A DNA stretch of 39,496 nucleotides from Rhodospirillum sp. (GTDB lineage: Bacteria > Pseudomonadota > Alphaproteobacteria > Dongiales > Dongiaceae): contig PNKY01000021.1 in assembly GCA_013822765.1 (NCBI GenBank), forward strand, positions 1-39,496, given 5' to 3'. This document shows, piece by piece, positions 1-8,293 of the stretch (positions within the stretch are counted from its first letter, which is position 1; each line of letters starts with the position of its first letter). Below the pieces are notes generated by a model that was not told the origin of the DNA, did not search any database, and was given only the letters and a program-made list of their open reading frames with translations. Made by a program: the position numbers and the translations under genes.

Positions 1-364
1 AGTTGCGCGCGCACCAGACGGCGTGACCCAAGCCGCGCGCCTCCTGCTGGCGCACATAAGCATATTCGCCCGGCTTTGGCAGCAGATCCTCGATCAGCGC
101 GAGCTCGGCATCCTTGCTGCGCGACTTCAGCGTGTCCTGCAACTCGTAGGAATAGTCGAAGTGATCCTCGATCGCGCTCTTGCCGCGGCCGGTGACGAAG
201 ATCATTTCCTCGATCCCGGCGGCGCGCGCTTCTTCCACCGCATACTGGATCAGCGGCTTGTCGACCACCGGCAGCATCTCCTTGGGCATCGCCTTGGTCG
301 CCGGCAGGAACCGCGTCCCGAGTCCGCCAACCGGAAAAATCGCCTTACGCAGCGGCTTTCGCAT
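1..364 (-). CDS. galU: UTP--glucose-1-phosphate uridylyltransferase, 5' part (runs off the window)
   Basis: Makes UDP-glucose from UTP and glucose-1-phosphate for surface polysaccharide synthesis. Only the first 121 codons lie in the window. The product starts MRKPLRKAIFPV and carries the nucleotidyltransferase signature GGLGTRFLPATKAMPKE at about residues 13-29, then VVDKPLIQYAVEEA and FVTGRGKSAIEDHFD, all typical of GalU. The ATG at 364 has a good Shine-Dalgarno, GAGGTG, about 6 bases upstream. The gene points away from the RTX gene's end and has its own upstream region. The bacterial GalU family is usually about 290 residues, so more than half is missing at the window edge. Nothing looks damaged. 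Confidence 0.93.
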   Translation of the reverse strand, partial: MRKPLRKAIFPVGGLGTRFLPATKAMPKEMLPVVDKPLIQYAVEEARAAGIEEMIFVTGRGKSAIEDHFDYSYELQDTLKSRSKDAELALIEDLLPKPGEYAYVRQQEARGLGHAVWCARN

Positions 365-654
365 GTAATCACCTCATCGATATTCCAGTGTGTCGCAGCG
401 CAAATATGCAGCGGCGCGTTCATTGCGCCTGCGAACAAATATGCATAAATGGTACCGCATCCGCGGATCAATCCGACAGCGAAGTTCTGGTGACGTTGTT
501 TGCCTTGTGTCACAAGCAAAAAGTACCGATTCGCACATAAAGCGTACCGCCGCGCGTTCTGCCGCACTGCCTAATCGCGCATCACTTGCGTCGCACGAAT
601 GCTGCAATTGCGGCAGTTGGCCGCGGCGCTGTGACATTTCTGAGGCATGAAGAG
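365..654 (-). promoter_or_regulatory. galU upstream region with a repeated 10-mer
   Basis: This stretch holds no convincing gene. It is more AT-rich than its surroundings. The 10-mer CAAATATGCA (TGCATATTTG on the galU strand) occurs exactly twice, at 401-410 and 436-445, 35 bases apart. That places both copies 37-81 bases upstream of the galU start. Two identical AT-rich sites so close to a start codon suggest an operator for a repressor or for a MucR/H-NS-like protein, but the binding protein cannot be named from the sequence. No clear -35/-10 pair was found. Confidence 0.35.
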
Positions 655-695
655 AAGGGCGCGATGGCGCTCTGCGGGGGAGCGCCATCGCCCTT
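655..695 (-). terminator. hairpin terminator after the RTX gene
   Basis: The arm at 655-671 pairs with 681-695 (gatggcgct against agcgccatc, extended by aagggc/gccctt with a 2-base bulge) around a 9-base loop. It begins 9 bases past the RTX stop codon. On the minus strand it is followed by TCTCTTC, only a weak U-tract. It is likely an intrinsic or transcript-stabilising terminator. Confidence 0.7.
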
Positions 696-703
696 CATCG
701 TCG

Positions 704-3700
704 TCAAGGGTGTATGACCTCAAGGCTGGAACCCAGCGCAAGAGACAGGTCCTGCATCGACGTGATCTGTGGTCCGGTCCAGCCGTTGATCGAGGCAATC
801 AACTGATCGCCTTGGAAGATCGACAGGGTGGCTCCGCTGCTGCTGGCATTCAGTCCAGCGTCGAGGAGATCCTGCAGGTTGCTGCCGCTTTCATCAAAGA
901 CGTCCTGGAACTGCAGTCTGTCCTCGCCGAACTTGAAGTCGGTCACCGTGTCCTTCTCGCCCAGCTCCCCGATCTTGAACACGAAGGTGTCAACACCTGC
1001 ACCGCCGGTCATCTTGTCGATGCCATCGCCGCCAAAGATGAAGTCCTTGCCGTCACCGCCGACGAGCACGTCGTTGTCCCCGCCGCCAAGCAGGAAGTCG
1101 TCGCCCTTGCCGCCTGTCAGCGTGTCATTGCCGATCTCGCCGACAAGGATATCGAGGTCGTCGCCGCCATCGATCAAGTCGTTGCCGGATTCGCCTTCGA
1201 GAGTATCGTCGCCGCCGCCGCCCGACAGCTTGTCGTTGTCGAGGCCGCCGAACAGGTGGTCGTCGTCCGTGCCGCCATCGAGGGTATCGTTGCCCTTGTC
1301 GCCATGAAGGGTGTCGTCACCAGCGGCGCCGAACAGTTTGTCGTTGCCGTCAGCGCCTTCCAGGTCGTCATCGCCGGCGCCGCCGTCCAACGTGTCGTTG
1401 CCGAAAGAGCCGCGAAGATCGTCCTTGTCGTCACCGCCCAGCAGAAAGTCATTCCCTTCGCCGCCGAACAGGGTGTCGTTGCCGATGCCACCCTCAAGCC
1501 TGTCCTGGCCGTCATTGCCGTCCAGGTTGTCCTTGCCGGCGCCGCCAATGACGGTGTCGTTGCCGTCATCGCCACCGAGGTCGTCATCGCCTTCGCGTCC
1601 GTCAATCTTGTCCGCACCATCGCCGCCGTCGAGATGATCCTTGCCGCCGGCACCGAACATCTTGTCGGCAAAGTCGGAACCGTCGAAGCGGCTGATGCCC
1701 GTATAGGTATCACCCGCGGCGAAGCCTGTGCTGGCGCCGGCGTTCGCGAGATCGAGCGTGACGCCGGCCGCTGAAAGCTCGAAGGTGACCACGTTGTTGC
1801 TTCCACCCGTGCCGGTGATCTTGTCTTTGCCGGCATCGGCGTAGAATCGGTTGCCGCCGGCGGTACCGGTCAAGACGTCGTCGCCGGCGCCGCCCCAGAA
1901 GGCGTCGCTGTCGCCGCCGCCGCCGTTGAGCGTGTCGTTGCCCTCGCCACCGCCGAGCGAGTCGTTGCCCAGGGCGCCGGTCAGCTTGTCGTTCCCCTTG
2001 AGGCCGAAAACGGTTCGGACGGCGCTCAGGTCGCTGAGGATGACGATGTCATCGCCTTGCGTTCCATCCAGGTCCTCGACCGCGACATAGCTGTCGTTCT
2101 TTGCGTCGCCGGTGCTGTTGGCGGTGTTGGTGAGGTCGATGGTGATGCCGGCCGCCAGATAGGCGTAGCTCGCCCGGTCATGGAACGCGCCGCCGCCATT
2201 CATCTGGTCCTTGCCGGCGCCGCCGATCAGCACGTCGTTGCCGCTGCCGCCGTCGAGCGTGTCATTGCCGACGCCGCCGTCCAGCGTGCTGCTGCCGTCA
2301 CCGGCGGCCATCAGCGAGTCGTTGCCTTCGCCGCCGAGCAAGGTGTTGTTGCCCGACTCGTCGAACAGGAAGTCGTTTCCGGCGCCGCCATCCATCAGAT
2401 CGTTGCCGCCGCGGCCATAAAGCTGATTGTCAGCGGAGTCGCCGAACAGCTTGTCATTGAATGCGGACCCGACGAGGTTCTCGATGCTGGTGAACACATC
2501 GCCCTTGGCATCGCCGGTCATCTTCGCCGCGTTGGCGGCATCGAGGTGGACCACGACGCCGGCCGTCGCCTGGCGATAGGTCGCGGTATCGGTGCCGTCG
2601 CCGCCATCCAGCTTGTCGGCTCCGGCGCCGCCTTCCAGGTCATCGCCGCCGTTCAGGCCGAACAGCTTGTCGTTGCCCGCGCCGCCTTTCAGCCAGTTGG
2701 CGTCGCCATCGCCGGTCAGGGTGTCGGCGAATTTGCCGCCTTCCAGGCCTTCGACGCTGACGTAGCTGTCGCCGTCGGCTTCTCCGGTATTGACGCTGTT
2801 GTCCGACAGGCTCGCGACGATCGCGGTCGCCGCGTTGCGATAGGTCGCGATGTCGGTGCCAATGCCGCCCTCGAGATGGTCGCCTTCCAATCCGCCTTCC
2901 AGCAGGTCGTTGCCGTCGTCGCCGTACAGGTAGTCGTCGTCGCTGTCGGGCCCGCCGATCAGCTCGTCGTCGCCGCCATCGCCGTGCAGGGTGTCCTCGC
3001 CGAGGCCGCCGTCGAGCTTGTCGTTCTCCGACCCGCCGCTCAGCACGTCGTTGCTCGCGCCGCCGGAGAGGAAGTCATTGCCGGCATCGCCATTCAGCGC
3101 GTCGAAGTCGGCGCCGCCGGCGAGCGTGTCGTTGCCGGCGCCGCCGTTCAGCGTGTCGTCGCCGGCGCCACCGTCCAAGGCGTCCTGGTGGTTGCCGCCG
3201 TCGAGCGAATCGTTGCCCAGGCCGCCGACCAACTTGTCATTGTTGTCGCCGCCGGCCAGCGTGTCATTGTCGGCTCCTCCGTCCAAGGTATCGTCGCCGA
3301 AGCTGCCCGATAGCCCGTCGTCGCCGGCCTGACCGAGAATCTGGTCCTTGCCGTCGCCGCCATCGACCTGGTCCTTGCCGTCGCCGCCCTCGATGGCGTC
3401 GTTGTCCTCCTGGCCGAAGATGGTGTCATTGCCCTGGCCGCCGAACAGCTTGTCGTTGCCGAAGCCGCCCGCCAGCGTGTCGTCGTCATTCTCGCCGAAC
3501 ATCGTGTCCTTGCCGAGCTCGCCGACCAGGATGTCGTTGCCGTCCCCACCCTTCAGCGTGTCGTCGCCTTCGTTGCCATTGACCTGATCCTTTCCCTTCC
3601 CGCCGGAAATCACGTCGTTGCCGGACAGGCCGAGGAACTTGTCGTCGCCGTCGCTGCCGGTCAGGGTGTCCGCGAAGAACGAACCGGCGATGATCTCGAT

Positions 3701-5740
3701 CTCGAAGTAGGTATCGCCCTTGGCGTCGCCGGTGTTGAGCGCCAGGTTGCTGAGGTCGACTTTGACGCCAACCGCGGCGTCTTCATAGCTCGCGGTATCC
3801 GTGCCGGCTTCGCCGTCGTGGATGTCGGCGCCGATGCCGCCGATCAGCGTGTCGTCATTGTCACCGCCTTCCAGCGAGTCGTTGCCGACGCCGCCGCTCA
3901 GCTCGTCGGAGCCGACGCCACCCTTCAGGGTGTCGTTGCCCAGTTCGCCGAACAGATCATCGCTGCCAGCGGCGCCGAACAGCGCGTCATTGCCATCGCC
4001 GCCCCGCAATGTGTTGCTGTTGCCGTCGCCGCTCAGCGAATCATTGAACTTGGATCCGATGATGCCGTCGATGTTTGAATAGGTGTCTCCGGCTGCGTCG
4101 CCGGTATTGAAGACGGCGGGGTTGGCAAGATCGGCCGTGACCGCGGCGAGCGCGTTACGGTAGCTGGCGAAATCCAAGTCGGTCCCGCCCTCGAGAGTGT
4201 CCTTGCCGGCACCGCCTTCCAGCTCGTCGTCGCCGCCGCCGCCGTCGAGCTGGTCGTTGCCGGTGCCGCCGAGGATCGTGTCATTGTTGCCTTCACCGAA
4301 CAGCTTGTCGTTGTCGGCGCCGCCATCCAGGACATCGTCTCCATCGCCGCCTTCGATGGTGTCGTTGCCGGCTCCGCCGATCACCGTATCATTGTCGGCG
4401 CCGCCGTCGAGTTCATCGTGGTCGGCACCGCCATCCAGGAAGTCCCCGTGGTCTCCGCCGTCGATCGTATCGTTGCCGTCGTCGCCGAACAGCCTGTCCT
4501 TGTCGTTGGCGCCATCGATGTCGTCTGCGCCGGCGCCACCGTGGATCGTGTCGTTCTGGTTTTCGCCGTAGAGCAGGTCGTCGTTCGTGCCGCCATCAAC
4601 CGAGTCGTTGCCGTCGCTGCCAAAGAAGCGATCGGCCGCGGTGTTGCCTATGAACGTGTCGCCGAACGAACTGCCGTAGAACTCCTCGATGGAGAAGTAG
4701 GTGTCTCCTTTCGCGTCGCCGGTGTTGAGCGCCAGGTTGGCGAGGTTGATCGTCACCTTGCCGGTCGCCCATGTGTAATCCACGTTATCGTTGCCATTGC
4801 CGCCGTCGAGCTTGTCCGCGTCCGCGCCGCCGTTGAGCGAGTCGTTGTCCTCGCCGCCTGATAGCGTGTCCTTGCCCGCGGCTCCGTACAAGAAATCGTT
4901 GCCGTCGAGGCCAGCGAGCGTGTCGTTGCCCGCGCCGCCGGTCAGCCCGTTCTTGCCGTTGTTTCCGACGAGCGTGTCGTTGAAAGCGCTGCCGACGACG
5001 TCTTCAATATCGGCAAGCGAGTCGCCGGCCGCGTCGCCGCCGCTGTTGACATTCGTGAGGAGGTTGATGGTGACGCCCGCCTTCGAGGTGGCATAGCTCG
5101 CGGTATCGTCGCCATCTTCGCCGTCCATCCTGTCGGCGCCGGCGCCGCCTTCCAGGATGTCGTCGTCGCCGCTGCCGATCAGATAATCGTTGCCGGCGCC
5201 GCCCAGCAATCTGCTGGCTCCGCCCTCGCTTGCGTCGATCAGGTCCTGGCCGGCGCCGCCATCGAATGCCGTCAGGCCGTCCGACTGCTGAATGCCATAG
5301 TTGTAGTTCGCATCGATGTAATCGTCGAACGTCGTGCCCTTGTGGAGGCCCTTGCTGTCAGAAATCGCGACAATCTCCGGCAGCACCTCGATGGTCAGCG
5401 TCGTCGCGCTGCTGGCGTTGTTCTTGTCGGTCAGGGTGTAGGTGAATACGTCGGTCGCGTTCGGCGTGACGTCACCGACTTCGACCTGCAGGCGCAGATA
5501 GGTGTAGCTGCCGTCCGGATTGATGTGCAGCGTGCCGTGCGTCCCTGCAATGTCGACACCGGCGGCCCCCACTGGGATCGGCGCATTCATGCCGAACTGG
5601 ATCTGCGTGACCTTGTTGGGTGCGACACCCAGCACGTCCTTGCCGAAATTGCCGCTCAGCGTATTGACGCCGCTGATCACGTTCCCTGCGGCCAACGCAT
5701 CCGTCAGCCGATCCCAGTCCTTCCGCGCAGTGACAGCCAT
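704..5740 (-). CDS. large RTX calcium-binding protein, type I secreted
   Basis: 1678 residues. The ATG at 5740 is preceded by AGGAGGG at good spacing; an in-frame start 29 codons upstream lacks this and gives an arginine-rich leader. Residues about 20-120 form a VCBS/cadherin-like domain (GTLHINPDGSYTYL, then DVFTYTLTDKNN). The rest is dominated by GGxGxDxLx nonapeptide repeats, which fold into Ca2+-binding beta-rolls. These are interrupted by eight copies of a spacer of about 60 residues, pattern ASYxxAxxGVTxxLxNxGDAxGDxYxxIExxxGSxFxDxLxG. The last 100 residues start GVDTFVFKIGELGEKDTVTDF and match the type I secretion C-terminal target domain. There is no N-terminal signal peptide, as expected for type I export. 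No ABC exporter, membrane fusion protein or TolC gene lies in the window. No catalytic domain is visible, so a structural, adhesive or S-layer/matrix role is more likely than an enzymatic one. That is inference. Confidence 0.93.
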   Translation of the reverse strand: MAVTARKDWDRLTDALAAGNVISGVNTLSGNFGKDVLGVAPNKVTQIQFGMNAPIPVGAAGVDIAGTHGTLHINPDGSYTYLRLQVEVGDVTPNATDVFTYTLTDKNNASSATTLTIEVLPEIVAISDSKGLHKGTTFDDYIDANYNYGIQQSDGLTAFDGGAGQDLIDASEGGASRLLGGAGNDYLIGSGDDDILEGGAGADRMDGEDGDDTASYATSKAGVTINLLTNVNSGGDAAGDSLADIEDVVGSAFNDTLVGNNGKNGLTGGAGNDTLAGLDGNDFLYGAAGKDTLSGGEDNDSLNGGADADKLDGGNGNDNVDYTWATGKVTINLANLALNTGDAKGDTYFSIEEFYGSSFGDTFIGNTAADRFFGSDGNDSVDGGTNDDLLYGENQNDTIHGGAGADDIDGANDKDRLFGDDGNDTIDGGDHGDFLDGGADHDELDGGADNDTVIGGAGNDTIEGGDGDDVLDGGADNDKLFGEGNNDTILGGTGNDQLDGGGGDDELEGGAGKDTLEGGTDLDFASYRNALAAVTADLANPAVFNTGDAAGDTYSNIDGIIGSKFNDSLSGDGNSNTLRGGDGNDALFGAAGSDDLFGELGNDTLKGGVGSDELSGGVGNDSLEGGDNDDTLIGGIGADIHDGEAGTDTASYEDAAVGVKVDLSNLALNTGDAKGDTYFEIEIIAGSFFADTLTGSDGDDKFLGLSGNDVISGGKGKDQVNGNEGDDTLKGGDGNDILVGELGKDTMFGENDDDTLAGGFGNDKLFGGQGNDTIFGQEDNDAIEGGDGKDQVDGGDGKDQILGQAGDDGLSGSFGDDTLDGGADNDTLAGGDNNDKLVGGLGNDSLDGGNHQDALDGGAGDDTLNGGAGNDTLAGGADFDALNGDAGNDFLSGGASNDVLSGGSENDKLDGGLGEDTLHGDGGDDELIGGPDSDDDYLYGDDGNDLLEGGLEGDHLEGGIGTDIATYRNAATAIVASLSDNSVNTGEADGDSYVSVEGLEGGKFADTLTGDGDANWLKGGAGNDKLFGLNGGDDLEGGAGADKLDGGDGTDTATYRQATAGVVVHLDAANAAKMTGDAKGDVFTSIENLVGSAFNDKLFGDSADNQLYGRGGNDLMDGGAGNDFLFDESGNNTLLGGEGNDSLMAAGDGSSTLDGGVGNDTLDGGSGNDVLIGGAGKDQMNGGGAFHDRASYAYLAAGITIDLTNTANSTGDAKNDSYVAVEDLDGTQGDDIVILSDLSAVRTVFGLKGNDKLTGALGNDSLGGGEGNDTLNGGGGDSDAFWGGAGDDVLTGTAGGNRFYADAGKDKITGTGGSNNVVTFELSAAGVTLDLANAGASTGFAAGDTYTGISRFDGSDFADKMFGAGGKDHLDGGDGADKIDGREGDDDLGGDDGNDTVIGGAGKDNLDGNDGQDRLEGGIGNDTLFGGEGNDFLLGGDDKDDLRGSFGNDTLDGGAGDDDLEGADGNDKLFGAAGDDTLHGDKGNDTLDGGTDDDHLFGGLDNDKLSGGGGDDTLEGESGNDLIDGGDDLDILVGEIGNDTLTGGKGDDFLLGGGDNDVLVGGDGKDFIFGGDGIDKMTGGAGVDTFVFKIGELGEKDTVTDFKFGEDRLQFQDVFDESGSNLQDLLDAGLNASSSGATLSIFQGDQLIASINGWTGPQITSMQDLSLALGSSLEVIHP

Positions 5741-6428
5741 CGTGCCCTCCTTGGCTCTCAGTTCCCCAGAGCGCGCGCACCTGCGCGCTGCCCATGCATG
5801 TCCCGACTTGCCTGCACCAGCGCGCAATCACCGGCAGCCGAAGCAGGTCGATGACTGATACTGGTGGGTATTCGTGTGCTTGTTGTGGAATTCGTGTGGG
5901 ACCGGACATTGTTCGAATCGCCGCGCAATTTCAATTGCAGATTTGATGGTATTCAATCATTTGATAGAAACAACGCAGCGCTGTGATGCGGAACACGCTT
6001 CGCTCCGCCAGCCCGCCGCTCAAGCGACCAAGATCGTCTCGTGCGCCCACAGCCATTCGCCTTCTTAAACCTCCGCGTTCTCGCCGAACCACGCGCCCCC
6101 GTAGCGGCAGACGCGCTGTACGTGTGATGTTATGGAATACGCGTCTGCTGCGAACTATAATTCCGGTCATGAAGCCGGTCAAAATATTGATTTAGTTAAT
6201 ATAATCGTGACGACCCATAATACGCGTGGTTTGTATTTTGAAGATCTATCATGCGTATTTCGCAACCAGTCAAAGCCGAAAATTCGACGGGCGGCATATC
6301 TGTGTACGCTCACCTGTCGAAATTCGTTCGGCCGGACCGCGGTAAAGCGGCGATCTGACCGGATTGGCCAAAACCACTGCGTATCGCGACTAGAAATTCC
6401 GTGGGCAAATGTTGGGCGCGCGGGCGGC
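5741..6428. other. gene-free region between the RTX gene and the ROK kinase gene
   Basis: About 690 bases upstream of the RTX gene and downstream of the kinase gene. Open frames here are short, arginine-rich and lack Shine-Dalgarno sequences, so none is called. The part from about 6130 to 6250 is markedly AT-rich. The region probably holds the RTX promoter and long leader. No tRNA-like or clear small-RNA fold was recognised. Confidence 0.5.
5870..5898. promoter_or_regulatory. tandem 9-mer upstream of the RTX gene
   Basis: ATTCGTGTG occurs at 5870-5878 and again at 5890-5898, exactly 20 bases apart (two helical turns). The sites lie 130-158 bases upstream of the RTX start. Same-face direct repeats of this sort are typical activator or response-regulator sites. 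No regulator gene is adjacent, so the binding protein is unknown. Confidence 0.35.
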
Positions 6429-7529
6429 TCAGCTCTTCTTGTTCTGGAAGCTCGCGTTGCCGAGTCCGGTGCCGATGGTGAGCACCGCCCAATGCTCCAC
6501 GTCGCGCATGAATGGCGCTTCGCTGAGGCCCTGGACCACGGCGTCGTTGTGCAGCAGCACGACCGTCTCATGCTTGCGGATTGCCGGGATGCGCTCGCGG
6601 ATCAGAGCGGGCAGATTGAAGCGCGAGCTTTCCCAGTTGCCCGGCAAGTTCTGCGCGCCGGTGTTGATCGCGCCGTCGCGCGCGATCTCACCCGGGCAGC
6701 CGATCGCAATCAGCGGCGCCAGCTTGATGCGCGCCTTCGCCGCCTTGTCGATCGAGCGCTCCAGCATCTCGATCAAGCGGTCGATTGCTTCCTCCCGCTT
6801 CGGCTTCTCCTCCGAGTGCCGCCACAGATCGAAGCTCGCGACCTTGGCGCGCGACAGGTCGGGCGCGCGCTTGGCGTTCAGCTTCACGATGCCGGTGCGG
6901 ATGTTGGAGCCGCCGATATCGACGGCGAGCAGGCCGCCGAACCCCTGATAGAGCCAGGCCGGCGCGAGGTGCGCGCAGCCGATCAGCCCGGCTTCGTCGG
7001 GATCGGCGCGGATCGGCAGCAGGTCGACCTTGACGCGCTCGCTCTTCAGGATCACCGCGGCACGTCCGATGATCAGCTGACCGACCCGGCTTTGCCGGAT
7101 GCCGCCGCCTACTACGATGCGCTCGGTGTCGCGCCAGGTCTTCAGGCGCAGATAGCGCCGGACCACGCCGGCCAGCTGCTTGGAGAATTCCTCGATCGCG
7201 CCATGGATGACGCCCGCCGCGATCGAATGGCCATTCTCCAGCATCTTGTCGAGCTGCTTTTTCGAGATTTCCTTGGTCGGCTTCTTGCCGAGCGGATCCT
7301 CGGTGACCTCGCTGACCTGCGCGCGCACCTCGTCGAGCAGCGCGCGAAAAGCGCGGCCGCTGGCGCGGTCGCCGATGAAGCCTTCCTCGTCCTTGATCTC
7401 GAGATTGTAGTTTTTGAGAATGGCGCTTGGCAGATCCTCCGCGCCGTGCGCGACGAACCCCGTGCCGGGACGCTGCTCCTTGTCTTTGTCTTTCTTAGGC
7501 GCTCGCTTGGCCTTCTTTGCCTTTGCCAT
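6429..7529 (-). CDS. ROK-family sugar-kinase-like protein with circularly permuted domain order
   Basis: 366 residues. The ATG at 7529 has AAGGAG upstream. The N-terminus is a lysine-rich tail (MAKAKKAKRAPKKDKDKEQR). All the usual ROK landmarks are present but in the wrong order. Residues about 50-60 (GDRASGRAF), 139-147 (IVVGGGIRQ) and 178-189 (DEAGLIGCAHLA) correspond to the C-terminal lobe of ROK kinases. After them come the phosphate motif DIGGSNIRTGIV (204-215), CPG (288-290), NLPGNW (294-299), HND with the expected catalytic Asp (327-329) and TIGTGLGNA (351-359), which form the normal N-terminal lobe. The new ends fall where other ROK proteins have ExGH and the CxCGxxGC zinc motif, and both motifs are absent. 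It probably phosphorylates a sugar with ATP, but the sugar-binding His/Glu set is altered, so the substrate is unknown. It is a single gene flanked by gene-free DNA. Confidence 0.85.
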   Translation of the reverse strand: MAKAKKAKRAPKKDKDKEQRPGTGFVAHGAEDLPSAILKNYNLEIKDEEGFIGDRASGRAFRALLDEVRAQVSEVTEDPLGKKPTKEISKKQLDKMLENGHSIAAGVIHGAIEEFSKQLAGVVRRYLRLKTWRDTERIVVGGGIRQSRVGQLIIGRAAVILKSERVKVDLLPIRADPDEAGLIGCAHLAPAWLYQGFGGLLAVDIGGSNIRTGIVKLNAKRAPDLSRAKVASFDLWRHSEEKPKREEAIDRLIEMLERSIDKAAKARIKLAPLIAIGCPGEIARDGAINTGAQNLPGNWESSRFNLPALIRERIPAIRKHETVVLLHNDAVVQGLSEAPFMRDVEHWAVLTIGTGLGNASFQNKKS

Positions 7530-7660
7530 GTTGCTCCTTGCGTTGCACCCCGCAGAACAACCCGGCAGGGCGGCAAAGGCTCCCAATCGTTGAGGCAGCC
7601 GGTTGCCTGCGCAGCGCGGGCCGTGCAACGCTGGGGCGCTGCAATCGAGCGGAACCGACG

Positions 7661-8293
7661 ATGATCACATCCTTCATGGCATTTCTCGGCGTCTCGGCCA
7701 TCGTCATCATGACGCCCGGGCCCGACACGGCAGTGACCGTGCGCAACGCGCTGCTGGGTGGCCGTCTCGCCGGCGTTCTGACGGCGCTCGGAATCTCCAC
7801 CGGCCAGGCGATCTGGGCTCTGGCGACCAGCCTCGGCGTCGTTACGCTGCTGGTGGCCTCGGAGGTTCTGTTCCAGGCGGTGAAATATGCCGGGGCCGCC
7901 TACCTCATCTGGCTCGGGCTGAATGCGCTGGTCGACGCGTGGCGCGGCACCGGCGGCGTCTCCGCGGCGTCGCGCAGCAACGAGCCGCGGCTGAAGCTGG
8001 GGAGGGCATTCGCGCAGGGCCTGATCAGCGACCTCGGCAACCCCAAGATGGCGGTGTTCTTCGCGAGCCTGCTCCCGCAATTCGCCGTGCCGGGCGAAGG
8101 CATGTTTGCCGCGCTGATGAGTCTCGGACTCGTCTTCAGCCTGATGACGTTCGTGTGGCTGGTGGCGTACGCCTTCGTCGTCGCAAAGGCCGGAGAGATC
8201 TTGCGCCGCCCGGTCATCCGACGCTGGATCGAAGCCGTGGCCGGCACTTTGCTGGTTGCGCTCGGCGTGCGGATCGCGACCGAGAGAACCTAG
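7661..8293 (+). CDS. LysE/RhtB-family amino-acid exporter
   Basis: 210 residues, starting MITSFMAFLG; the upstream GAGCGGA is a weak ribosome-binding site. The family exports amino acids or their analogues through the inner membrane. The protein shows the family's N-terminal TPGPDTAVTVRNALLGGR segment (about residues 18-35), then several hydrophobic spans, a polar loop (VSAASRSNEPRLKL), and LISDLGNPKMAVFFASLLPQF, the conserved NPK element. Its length matches the usual 200-210. The gene is divergent from the ROK kinase and convergent with the aminotransferase; the palindrome CTAG at 8290-8293 supplies both stop codons. The substrate is not predictable, although the neighbouring alanine-type aminotransferase makes an amino acid plausible. 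Confidence 0.9.
   Translation: MITSFMAFLGVSAIVIMTPGPDTAVTVRNALLGGRLAGVLTALGISTGQAIWALATSLGVVTLLVASEVLFQAVKYAGAAYLIWLGLNALVDAWRGTGGVSAASRSNEPRLKLGRAFAQGLISDLGNPKMAVFFASLLPQFAVPGEGMFAALMSLGLVFSLMTFVWLVAYAFVVAKAGEILRRPVIRRWIEAVAGTLLVALGVRIATERT

Noticed and set aside
647..3313. Long plus-strand frames of 375 and 418 codons across the RTX gene
   Set aside because: They mirror the repeated GGxGxDxL codons; the GC-rich third positions remove stops on the opposite strand. Composition is Val/Ala repeats with no domain and no ribosome-binding site.
704..5740. Repetitive DNA resembling a CRISPR or satellite array
   Set aside because: The periodicity is in 27-base multiples and encodes the nonapeptide repeat; units are variable and in frame throughout.
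5741..6428. Short frames in the gap upstream of the RTX gene
   Set aside because: Arginine-rich, overlapping on both strands and without Shine-Dalgarno sequences; no family resemblance.
6429..7529. Frameshift or assembly error joining two ROK fragments
   Set aside because: The frame is uninterrupted. Each ROK motif occurs once, the junction is a short clean linker and the new ends match one loop of the fold, which is not what a chimera would give.
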